This document shows positions 26,012 through 37,970 of a DNA stretch of 64,000 bases, piece by piece (within the stretch, counting starts at the first letter, position 1; each line of letters begins with the position of its first letter). Location: the NCBI GenBank assembly GCA_029948255.1, contig JALIZF010001412.1, forward strand, positions 132,501 through 196,500. The letters are read 5' to 3'. The position numbers and the translations under genes are program-made. The notes under the pieces are model-generated. The model did no database searches. It saw only the letters and a list, made by a program, of their open reading frames with translations, and had not been told where the DNA came from. The stretch is from Telmatactis stephensoni (lineage: Eukaryota; Cnidaria; Anthozoa; Actiniaria; Isophelliidae).

Positions 26012-26401
26012 CCGGGGGGGGGGGGGACTCCATTGTAAAAGGATCGGGTATGCTCGTCGGAAATTTTCAAAAATACCCCTAAAAGATACCGGAAGTCTTT
26101 TGAGAAGGGTGTGGCTGGACAATCTTTAACCCCTAAGAGATACCAGTGATAACAAGCTAATAAACATTATTATTATGAACATAAAATTGAACGGTCGACA
26201 CGCTTTTGGCAACTAATTTCTTCCATTTGAGAACAAGATAATAAGCGATCAGTGGGCTCTTTTGATACCCTAAGAGAGACCAGGAAATGCTAAAACTCTA
26301 ACTTCAATTTTAACACCCTAAAAGATACCAAATCCCTGATTTTTACCCCTAAGAGATACGACGAGCATACCCAGTCCTTTTACAATGGAGTCCCCCCCGG
26401 G
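26012..26401. mobile_element. hAT-like MITE with internal CCCCTAAGAGATACC repeats
   Basis: Terminal inverted repeats of about 45 bp start in a G-run, then GGACTCCATTGTAAAAGGA and GGGTATGCTCGTCG. An 8-bp direct repeat, CCGAAATA, flanks it (26004-26011 and 26402-26409), which is the hAT target size. Inside, variants of CCCCTAAGAGATACC occur about five times, irregularly spaced. No coding frame. Confidence 0.8.
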
Positions 26402-26883
26402 CCGAAATAATCCGTAGCATTAGCCCTAGTGTAACTCTTAATTACAGGACACAGAATACGGACGTAGTAGCAGTAGCAGTCGCACAAAGGGTTACTCTGA
26501 AACTCAGGGGATTGAATAGGCGGCTTTGCACCCGTATACTGCAGTACGAAATATATACGTATTGTATTGGTCCGGCACCTTAAATGTTGAAATGTGGTGA
26601 TGTTTCCTCACGTTATTTCATATCGTTGTTCCACCGGCTTTGGACAAACACTCAGTTTTCGTAGACTCGATTGATCAGTTGACGTACTACTAGTTGGTGT
26701 AGCTACAAGGCCGGCGATTCGAGAGAGAAAACCCACAACCAGGACATAACGATACATGCATCGAAAATGAATGGAAACTATAGAAGGATTGAAGAGGTAC
26801 TCTTTTATTGACTAACAGACTCTTCGTTTGTCAAAGTTTCATAAATGTATAGTTCGATCTGGGTATGGGTGACATAAGTAATG

Positions 26884-27033
26884 ACAGAGAGACAGACAGG
26901 CAGACAGACGGACGGACGGACGGACGGACACACAAACAGACAGACAGACAGACGGACCTGGACGGACGGACGGACGAACAGACAGGCAGACAGACAGACA
27001 GACAGACAGACGGACAGACAGACAGACAGACAA
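26884..27033. repeat. (GACA/GACG)n microsatellite
   Basis: About 150 bp of GACA, GACG and GGCA tetramers. It yields open frames in several frames, all of them low-complexity. Confidence 0.95.
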
Positions 27034-30000
27034 ATGAACGGTCGACCATCTGATGACCCATGACAGCCTCTGCCGGCTTTTAAATGTTCAAATGTTTAAT
27101 CTAGCAGACTTATGAGCAGGCAGAGAGAAGGATGCCTACTTCCAGACAGTCATTTTGGAACTGCGTTGAATTATGGGGCCGTTTTGAGCTGGGGACAGAC
27201 TTAAGATTTCATCTGTCCAAATGAGAACTAGTCCAAAGAATGTGACAAAAAATTGATGAAATATAGAAAAATGAGATTATAAGAGACGACGTTTAAAAGT
27301 ATTTTACTTCAATTTCAAGTGAAATGGCGTCACTCAAAACAGCCCCATGATTCAACGCTAGCGTGAAAAGGGCCATTAACCGGTGAGAGAGTGAACTGAA
27401 TAACAATACCATCTCTGATGTCATACAGTACTTGTACCTATTGACTCGCGCACGTCAATTCTTAGATGTTTAAAAAATGATGCTGCTGAAATGTGACTGC
27501 AATGTGCGCATGTCGCTACTTTGCCATTTAAGATGGTTTAGTGTCTAAAGGAAAATAACGACATTTATATACCGCCCAATGTTAGTCCACAAGCGCGCAA
27601 TAGAATGTGGTATTCTAAAATCAGACCTGTTGGCATGACCAAAGATAACGTGCAAGAGAAAGGGAAGTTTTTAGAATGAAACCGCGGAACAAATTGACGT
27701 CAGAATGCCAGTCAACCGGTCTGTTGACGTATAAAATATGCTGCAGACTTTTATTTCTTGACCTTGCCGGGCTAAGCAGGTCTGTTTTGAGTCGATACAG
27801 GAAAGAACGTGAGTTGCAAAAAGACAAACAACTTTGCTCAACTTCAATGACGGAAAAAGACAAAGAGAATTAATACGCCTGTTAGTTTCCGACTCACTTT
27901 CATCCGTCTCCTACATCTATCATTTAGACCCTCAGTATTTTTTGCAAATACCGTATGCCAGGTTAAATTCGTATTATTCTAGTCTTCAGAGCAGGGGTCA
28001 AGAGGTCCTCATTTACGTCAAAGTAACGGTTTTACTTCAACGCATGACTACAGCCATTACGTGATGTAAATTAGACTAATTCAGTACACTGTTTTCGGAG
28101 TTAGTGTGCTTGTAAACCAAGGAATTTAAAACTACTTCACATCTAGCTATTCCACAGTCTTTAGATCTCTGACTTGACGTGGACTTTTTGCTTAATACAA
28201 AACGGTTACATGCATGACCGCCCTCTCTACTCATAGTAGCCTTATCGTGACTCCAACTGAATAATGTGAGTGTAACTCTGTAATCTGCTGGAACACGTCA
28301 CCAAGTAACGTCCCTTTAGCGATGGACTTATTCTGTTGCACGAAAACTCGGCTTCGACTGACGATTCTCCAAAAAGGCAATAGAAATTGTATACTTACTA
28401 TTACAATGACTAATAACACTGAAAAGTTCAAAATAAACTTGTGAGATGGTAGGTTAGGTTTATAGGTGATACAGCGAACTTTGCATGCAAGCAATTGTAA
28501 AGTTTAATATTTGTCCACATTAAAGAGTTTCCACTCAAAGTTTCCACGATTTAAGGTTCCAATGACGACAATTTTTTTACAAATCTTTAAAACACTCGTA
28601 CAAACAAACACTCAAGAACTCATGTTCTCTGATGTCCATTCTGTACGTCTTTCGATGTCTTAGTGACATGTAGGTTTTTAGAGCAGCTGAGTATTTGGGT
28701 GATTACGTTAAAAGATTTAACCCAATCCTTCAACTAATAAAGTCTAAAATGATTATAAAACCATCGCTCCGGAAATGATTAATACAAATCTCAATTATAT
28801 GCACAGTTAATATCAAACACACGTCATCGTCAGATGGAGTACCCAACACGGCGCCAATAGAAACGCTTGACAACCTTCGTTTGTGATAACCTTTTTGAAA
28901 CCCTTTTCTTGGTCTGCTTGCGATAGTTACAGCTTTCTTAAGAACATATTGAGTTTTAATTAAGCGAGGAGAAGAAAAGAGAAGAGAAGACAAGAGAAGA
29001 CAAGAGAAACGATATAGTATACAATAAGCTCATGATCGTGCAATTTTTTTGATATTGACTCTTTTAATCCGTCAAAAAATTGCAAAATTGCTGTGCGGTA
29101 TTCAGACTTCATACTTTACTCAGTCCGATTTTTTTCTACTCTCTATCAGTGCTGAGCCATCCAATAGTTGATTTTTCAAGTTGATTCAATTGATTCAGAT
29201 CTACCTATCAATGGGATAATGTTTAGATACTATAATATAAACGGTATCTAAATAATAAACACAACGTTCAAGTATTACTACTTATAAGTCGGTTTTACAA
29301 TCTTAAAAAGCTTACGAAATAATGAGATATATCAAACATTTTTAACTCTAGCAAACTCAAACTTATGAGTTCATTACAGACTCTGTGAAACTTGCTCGAT
29401 TAAAAGGTGTAAACTTTGATAAGTCAATATCATGAAGATGAAAGAAATGTTTGCCGGGTGTCGCGATGAACATATCGCTCGTTATTGTCTTGAATCTTTA
29501 TTTCGATTACCAAATGTACACTTAATTCTTGAGACAAAGCGTCTACAACTTGCGTGTTTTTACTGTACATATTACTAAGCTCTTAAATACTCACCACCCA
29601 CGAAAATATGTACAATTTCCAAATAATGCGAAGAATTCAAACTTTGAGAATGCAAAACAAGGAAATTAAATCAACTTCGGTTTGAATGATGCAAATGAGA
29701 GCATATTATACTAGCGCATCAATGAATAAGAATCAATGGTTTCGCGGAATAGTTGTCGAAACATCGAAGTTAAGATTTGTGCCACTGCTACAGCTATCGA
29801 GTTATCGTGATCATAGCCATTTGTTTCTCCTGTCTTGAAAGACTGTAAATATGTTTATTTTTAGCAAATCTATCCCTGAAAGCAACAAGATATCGTGCGA
29901 GTTCAGAGTTGACAAACAACACAGTCGTATTGTTCTTTTTCAATAGTCGACTGTTTGAAGCTTTTTGTCGCGATGAAAACAAACTAAAACGATATTTATT

Positions 30001-33000
30001 TCTATTGTAATCCCTCAATTTTTGACTGAACCATTTGTTTATTGAGCATCAGTTATTGTAATTTCTTGAGCAGTTTGAAATTACAAACAAGACGAGCCTT
30101 CCGGGGTAGTAGAGTGTCGTGCACTAAAATAAAATGGCTGTCATGATGAGTACCACGTGTGCTATTACAACTCTTGATGTCTTTATTATCAACACGATGG
30201 TAAGAAATAGGTACTTTATCGAGGTTCTTGTCAATTGAGTGGTCATTTCTCTTTAACAGCTCGTTGATGTAATTACTTAACAAATTTCGTGTTTTTAGGA
30301 GTCCAGTTGAGCTATGCTGCTTGCCTGCCCCCTACAGTAAGTTAGAAGGCACCCCTATGAAGAACAAGACTGTGAGGCGCCATCGTCACAGGAGATCTTT
30401 AAGACTGACGAATATATTTGTTATTGTTTTCCATTCATGATCACTAGTTTTTTGTTTGCGGTCCTTGGTCCGTCAATAAAAGCTGGTTATTTCATGAACA
30501 AACTGGTTGCATACTGAGAAATGCTTCTCATTGGTTCATGTAATGTCGCAGGTATTCAGTAACTTTTTGTCTATTTGAATAACATTTCTACAGCAGGTCT
30601 AATTTGAACTTGACACCTGACTGTGTCAAGGAAATTGAGGTCTTGTCATTAATGTCTGTTATTTTAAGAGTTATTTTTGAGTTTTTTGAAAGGAAAAGAA
30701 TTGCCAGTAGTTTCCATGAAGCTGCTTTTAATCAATTTTTCACTGTTAATTTAGTGCAAGGAACAAAATACCATTTCATATATATTGCGATTTTGATATT
30801 CACTGCTTATCTATCATACCAGTCTTTTCCTTCCTTTCCCGTCGTACCCAGAGAACAAAGGAAGTGATCCCCGACAATCTTTGGTGCTCAGTTTTTTACT
30901 ATAATTCTACGATTGGGAAATGAACTCATTTACAATTTTTGCAGGAAATTTTCAAAATTTGTTTTGAAAAATCGCCATTGGTGCTATTTTGGGGGGTGGG
31001 GTAGAGAGCAATGTTCTAAACCACCACATCATCAGTTTTCGACGAATAAAAATTATCTGTACACTAGCTCTTAAAGTCGAAGTTCTAGTAGGACTTCAGC
31101 TTTGCAAAGCCGACAAAACTGAAGAACGATACAGTTGACGTGTTTATTGTTTTCTCAAAGAAAAGACCTGTACTTGTTATGAAGACACGAATACTAATAA
31201 CCGACAGGGAGACAATAGCAACCCTAAACTCGCCATTACATGTAACACCAGACATAAACCAACTTTAAAAACTTTGCCAAAAACAAACCTGAAACAAAAC
31301 ATAAGTCATCAAGAAACGTTCTAAAAGTTCTTGTTCTCTTGGCCAAAGATTGTTTGTGTTGGTTTGTAATTTTTGACTGTCTGAAAGTGGTTTAGTGTAT
31401 CGTTTTTAGATATTGGTTTCTTAACTTGGTGTGTTTTCACGCAACATGGAATTGTAAATTATTCATTGCACGCAAGTTCGAAGCCTGTTGGTAATTAAAA
31501 AAACGGTTTTGCTAGATCCCTAATTGGATCTTCCAGATTACTTTCTATAACAAACGTTAGAAAAAATTGAAAATTCAAGTCTCAATTTTGTACTTTGCAA
31601 GTACAGCCATATTTTTTATAATACCCAGCTATTGAGCTTCGCTTTTTTTAAAGAGTAGTTACTCAATTGTATTATTATAAACTTTGAACTTTGAAATGAA
31701 GTCGTACATTTCTATCGCCACGTGGGCCTCGATTTTCTAGCAGCGAAATTAACTCTTATGATATAAAAGGTTTCAAAGTAGGTCATCACCAACATATGTC
31801 AAGCCACTTAGTTTACGGTTGAACTAGAATACAGAGCTGACTTTAGGATTTGAATAATTACTATCGATAATGTCCTTGTTCAGGTGCTGCGATAAAGAGG
31901 TAGTTAAACTTGTGGAGTGATTTTGGAATAAGCGTGCACCAAAAATGACACTTTGTCAAAGCGTAAAATGTAATTGATTTGTGCAGTATTGGAAGAAATT
32001 TCGATCTTATCTGCGCCATAAGCCACCTGTGTCTTCCATCAAAGACTGACTTGTTATCTCTTAAAGTTATCTAGTTTACACATTGTAAGAACTTGAAACA
32101 AAGGTTTCGACCCTGTTAAGAGTTTTACCCAATGTGTAAAGTTTGCTGTACGCGTTAAAGATTGGCAAGGTCACCTCGCGCGCTGCCCACATGTGAACTT
32201 CATGTGATCAAACTCATACCCCGTCATGATATGAATTGAATCCCAGCATTACGTCCATAGCTTGTACACTACATCACTAATTGACCCGAGTTAAAACTTT
32301 TAGTTCATGTTGATTTTTCACTGCGGAAAAGACTTTGACATCATTGTGTGTAAAATGGTCGAGTTTGCTTTCTTTAAAAGTTATCGTCTATTCTAATAGT
32401 ATAATTACTTAGCAGTAGTTTCTATTGGCGGGATTCATTTCTAAGGATCATAGCCGCAATTATGTTTCTATTCGAGAACGTGACTTCGAAAATAACGACT
32501 AAACAATTCAAGTGCAACACTTCGTAAAAGATTTTGAAGATCTTTGCTTGCATAAACTAAAAAAAAACAATTATAAATCGCATTTTAAAAGCTTCAGTGA
32601 AATGGCACTGTGGTAAATATAGAGAAATGAGTAAATTACAGCATAAAATGCCCTAAAATCCCTTCATTTTGAGTAGAAATAGTTGTTCAAATATCTATCA
32701 TCATATTTCCGTAAACTACGCTTTAACTCGAAGTTTACTTCACGGAACAAGTGTTCCAATACTAATAAGGACTTACCTTTTCAGGAAAATGACTTCTTTG
32801 CTTTGAAACTTTCTTTGGAATTACAGCCTCACAAGTTGATAAAATGATGTTGATGGTTCACGGCGTTTTCGAAAGTTCTTTAGTAGGATGAAGCTATCGT
32901 AATGTTTCCAAGTGTGTTTCGCATACAAACAATATACAAGGACAATTACATTGTATTGGGTGATTGTATTGTTTATTCGCTGCCACTCGCGTCATCACCT

Positions 33001-34708
33001 TTTGTATGTCAAGCGTACATTAACGTATTCAAGTCATGGAGACTTGAGAGCACGACCGTAATTGGAAAGTGAATTTACCAAACCAAGACACGACTGCAGT
33101 ATGACTTCCATGTATGATAGTTTGTATGCTTTGAACAGTGACTTCGTCAAGAAGTAACTCGTCTGTGCCCTGGCCACTTAAGTACTTTTCAAAACTCCGA
33201 CTGGTTGAAAAATGTTTACATTTCTGTAGTGACTCGGCTTTCATCAAAGAGAAATTATTTTAGATAATACTTTAAAAGTTAATTTCAATTAATTAATATA
33301 TTACGAGGTGGAATATTGAAGAGCAGTAGATTAGAAACTATGGACTTATAATAGTTTCTTTGTCAGTCATCTTTGGTTCAGACAAAACAACATTCATGGT
33401 AGTGCCTGTTCTAGGCGTTATCACGATTGGTTACACATTCGAATAATAATAACAACTGGTTCAAATCGGAATAAAATCATGATTTTTTATTCATGCACAG
33501 AAACAGGCTTTTCTTTGTGTCATCTTAAACTTGAAGTTTAACTCGAAACTAATGTTTGGTCCTTCCGATCGCGAAAGAGATTGATATCCAAATCATGCAC
33601 AAATATTCCAGTCTATGTGCTATTTCTAGACTAGTAACGGCCTTTGGAATTCTTCTGCATATCCTTAGGTTAACTGTTCAAGCACGTGCGAAGGAAATGA
33701 CAGCGAGTGATAGCATGAGTTCAATGTTCTGGTTGTAACATCTAGATTGTAACTTCAAGGTCAAGTTGCCAGCGCTCATGCAAAAAGTCTTAACACGTAA
33801 TCACCGCCCACGCTTCGTAAAGACCAACATTCCATAACTAGAAATGTTCATAACAATAATTCGAAGACAACTTTAAGTTTTCTTCTAGGACAGAATTTCG
33901 TGATTAAAACAGGTAACGAGCTCCAGTAGCACTCAGCGTTCTCATGTTTATGTAACGGTTTCATGGCATGGCACAAAAATTGAAAACATATTATCACGAT
34001 ACGACTGAATTAAAAGTTTCACTCCTTTTTACGGCTTGTCTTGGTGTGAACTTGCTTATACAATATTTAGTTTAGTGACACTAGGTGTGAAAAGAGCGTT
34101 TTGTAATTATTATCTCGAGAGGATTATTTGTAACACACACAAATGCAAAACACTGTACATATTTACAATAACACAGGCAGCTCTCAGCTTGATTGCCTTT
34201 GTCATCCACCACTAAATTTTTCATTATTAAGAAACAACAAGTTTATTTATTACAACTGAAAAACGACTCGTGAAATTATCACGTCACGAGAAAAAAGGTT
34301 TCAAATTCCACAAAGTAAACTTTCCCTTTCGAAGTAGAAGCAAAGCCATTGCCTTAAGAATGTATACCCATCTAATTTGCGTTTTGTTTGATATTGTGCC
34401 GTCCTTAAATCGCCTTGAGCGACATTACATAATAATAAACAAGCCTAACACCTGGCTTGCAAGGAATTTCAGTTACAACGGTTCAACGAACATCAGCCAT
34501 AATCGAAAACTCGTTCTTCTTTTGCGAAGTGATGCGGACAATTAAAAATGTAAGTATCGATAGGAATCTTAGCTATGCACATCTCATCAAAAGATGCTGC
34601 TTATTATTTACAATTAGTTTCATAATAAAAGTGCCGTTTTGGGCTGCGGTTTAAATTGGCAATCGGTGCAGTGAATCCCTTAGTTACCGTTGTTATGGGT
34701 GCTGAAGG
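27034..34708. other. Intergenic, no gene recognised
   Basis: No domain-like frame or splice-linked exon chain. A DMRT-type site (TTACATTGTATT, 32946-32957) and a loose hairpin near 29039-29086 are the only structured items seen. Confidence 0.6.
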
Positions 34709-34728
34709 GGTGTGTGTGTGTGCGGTGT

Positions 34729-34759
<31 letters not shown>

Positions 34760-34760
34760 G
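34709..34760. repeat. (GT)n followed by a G-run
   Basis: Interrupted GT dinucleotides run into about 18 G residues; prone to slippage and sequencing error. Confidence 0.9.
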
Positions 34761-34815
34761 TTGCGAGATTCGGGGGATATTGCAGCTAGCAATATTCAAA
34801 TCCTCGTTGATTTGA

Positions 34816-35056
34816 CATGGCCGTAACCAAGGGGGGTGCACAGGGTGCACGTGCACCTCCCCATTTGAAGCCAAAGGTCCGCTTATCTATAATTATGCTA
34901 GCTGTCACTGAGTAGCAGGTCCACTTCCTTTCCCCTCTCCCCCACTGCAGCAAAATGTTAGGAAAAAGGTAAGGTATTTAGATAAAGCAAGCATAGAAAT
35001 AGGTCCATTTCCATTTCATGTGCACCCTCCCAGCAAAACTGCTGGTTACGGCCCTG
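34816..35056. mobile_element. 241-bp MITE with GGCCGTAACCA ends
   Basis: The left end CATGGCCGTAACCA and the right end TGGTTACGGCCCTG are near-perfect inverted repeats. A 5-bp direct repeat, TTTGA, borders both (34811-34815 and 35057-35061). GGTGCAC-rich subterminal parts are also inverted. No coding frame. Confidence 0.75.
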
Positions 35057-35608
35057 TTTGAGCCAGTAATTAACCAGTTAGATACCCCTATTTTGGTCTC
35101 GTGAAAGGCCTTGAAACCAGGGAAAGTACTCCACTGACTCTGTTCCAGCGTCCGGCGTACATACATTTTAAGTCCAAGGACACTGGCCCAGTGCCACTGG
35201 CCTCAACATGACTAACATGGGCTTCTGCCCTCAAGCAGTAGTGGCTTTGTTTATTTTTCTTCGTAACGCTCACTTTAGTGACACTTAGAAATATTAGCTC
35301 TTAAACATCTAATAATTTGACTTACTTTAACTTTTAATGTCGATGAACAACTGACATTTGAATTATTTTCATGAACCTACCGAGACTCGAACCCCGAACC
35401 AACTTACTTAATTCCAGTCCTTGCAATTAGTTCCAGTCCTAGGCTGCATGCGCGCATCTCGGACTGGAACTGATCATTGAACGGACTTGAAATCCCTTGA
35501 ACTCCCCTTTGTCGGACTTTAAGCATCGCATACTTGAACAGGTATTTGGAACGTTCGCAAATTTATAATCGCAACTTGTCCACAAGTGTAATCCTGTGCA
35601 CAAACGTA

Positions 35609-35957
35609 GGGGGTGCTTGCATAGCACTAGGATCATCCTAGCAGGCGAATCATCCTACCTGCTATACATTTACTGCATTCTGTTTACATGGAAATTTGTG
35701 TCTTCATTTCGGGTACTAGGATCATCCTACTAAACAGAATGCAGTAAGGGGGTGCTTGCATGGCACTAGGATCATCCTAGTTAGCACTATGATCATCCTA
35801 GCAGGCGAATCATCCTCGCCAATTATATTAGTATTGTGATATGTAATATTTTATTTATTAATACTGGCAAATCCTACCTGCTATACATTTATTGCATTCC
35901 GTTTAGTAGGGTGATCCTAGTGATAGGATAATCCTGGTGTCATGTAAACACCCCCTT
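35609..35957. mobile_element. Nested MITEs, AGGGGGTG family, copies 2 and 3
   Basis: GGGGGTGCTTGCAT starts at 35609 and again at about 35748. Only the second copy keeps the matching right end CATGTAAACACCCCCT. Both carry the ACTAGGATCATCCTAG hairpins seen at 8177-8358. The second copy is interrupted by an AT-rich palindrome (GCCAATTATATTAGTA to TAATACTGGC). Confidence 0.65.
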
Positions 35958-36029
35958 AATCTTAACTTGTTCATAAATGTCCACAAAAGTGTCCACGGCT
36001 TGTAATTGTACATGACTATTTAACTAATT

Positions 36030-36063
36030 CCATACATACATACATACACACACACATACATAC
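36030..36063. repeat. (CATA/CACA)n microsatellite
   Basis: Short mixed CATA and CACA run. Confidence 0.85.
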
Positions 36064-36890
36064 TTTATTTAATGTGGAAAATACACTTAGCTACAAAGCT
36101 AGTTTTCAGGTACTCCACAACAAAAATGAAATACTATAATACAGAAATAAATAAATGAATGAAATAAAACAATGGGCTTAGAGATCACACTTTACTACCC
36201 TAAAACCAACAAGTGTGTCTAAACATTTAAGATATTATGAGTTTTTATACCAGTTCAATTATCAGGATACGTATATCAGTTTTCGCTGTCCTTGGATTTG
36301 GGGTAGTCGAGTTTTAAAAGGTTTGTGGACAAGTTGGTATTACATGTACATTTGCAGATGAGTCTATTTTTAAAAAGTGCAACAATTCTTCTCAGAGACA
36401 AACAAAAGAGTTATGGGACAGGAAGCCAGTCAGTAGGCCAGGAAGCGCGAAGAAACTTATAATAGTAACCAAGGGCAGGGTGTGAGGGCTAAAGAAGCGT
36501 TGTGGCCTTCGGGTATCATTGCCTGAAACATGCCTGATAGATTCTTTTTTATACTGCACTGAGTCTGAACTTTCAATAATTGATTCATTATAAATGTAGT
36601 TGAAAATGTTCTTTAGAGCGCAAAATATAGTAAATGAAAGCATGCATTATGGCCAGACGTGCAATAAACATTGAAATGGCTTGAAGGTAGCTTGATAAAG
36701 TCTTAATTATAAACTTCTAAAGGACATGAAATTTCACATAAATCATGCGCATATCATATACAAAGTCTGAAAAATCAATTCAAATTTTACTTCCTAAGCC
36801 GTTTATAACATCCCATGCAAGATCAAATTGAACTGTTTTCGCCTTCCTCACTTACTACACAATCTCATACGCCGCTTTCTAACTCAACTC

Positions 36891-36929
36891 GGGGGGAGGG
36901 CAGGGGAGGGCAGGGGAGGGCAGGGGAGG
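36891..36929. repeat. Tandem GGGGAGGGCA repeat, G-quadruplex-prone
   Basis: Nearly four copies of a 10-bp unit with seven or more G-runs of three or longer on the plus strand. Confidence 0.9.
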
Positions 36930-37962
36930 TTAGTCACTCATCTGAACTGTACTTGATTTACACACGATGTTTTTTACAGCAAGTTGAGTACATAAAAAGT
37001 TACAATGAATATTGACAGCAATACTGAAATATGTGGTGAATATAAATATTGGTAATAATTTCAGGTGTGTAGTTTAAACTTTCGAGTTGGCAGCCACCCA
37101 CTCCGTCCCTATTAACTTTGGAAACACTAAATTTCCTATTAAAATCAAGTACTTGAAATCATCGGAAATGTGCTGAGAAGCACGCTCCCTAAAGAGAAGA
37201 ATTGAACATCCAGACTTTGAAATTCAGTGAACGAGAGTGTGTTGTAATTCAGTACAAAATTAACATAAAAAAGTTGAAAATTATTCCGTTCTCCCAATTT
37301 AAGAGAGATGATATCCTACCATGCATGCACCGCCACAAAATCATGCGAAGTATTCCACAAACTTGGGGTGTAGGGCTTCACTGGCAGAACTTGACATCCA
37401 GACTTGAAATCATTAAAATCAGTATACAGCAAGGGAAACCTTGTCAGGTTATTGTGTAATATGGAAACTATTGTTCAAGAAAACATCAGAGTGGTCATTC
37501 GTCGACTTTATTTGCAACAAACTTGCAACCTAGCCGGCATTCATGACCAAGAAATCTCTCTATGAACACATTTTTTTGGAACTGATATTTCCTCACTTCT
37601 AGAAATATGTTTTCTTCACTATGAGCCTACATATTCATTATCTTATTACGGCCAACAGCTCTTTATAGTTTTGTAATTGAAACTGTTAGAAGTAAACGTT
37701 TTACATTTAAACGTTCTTCGGGTGCAGTGGACTCTCCAGCAAAATAATTTTTTGTTTGTTTGTTTCTGAGCACTATAAATAAATGTACTCTCGAAATCCG
37801 AAACGTTTAATTGTTATAACCTTCAGGAATTCCATATACTAGCGATTTCATGACGATTATTCGTTTGCATGGCTTTGTCTCCATCAATATTGCATACTTT
37901 GGACAAAGTAGCTCAAAACATCACTGCATTCCAGTAATATTAGAAAAATAAAGTAATTATGG

Positions 37963-37970
37963 TATAAAAG
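37963..37970 (+). promoter_or_regulatory. Candidate TATA box
   Basis: GGTATAAAAGGCGCTC is a near-ideal TATA element with GC-rich flank in an otherwise AT-rich, gene-free region. No linked exon is visible; it could serve a 5' UTR exon of the second DMRT gene or a non-coding RNA. Confidence 0.25.
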
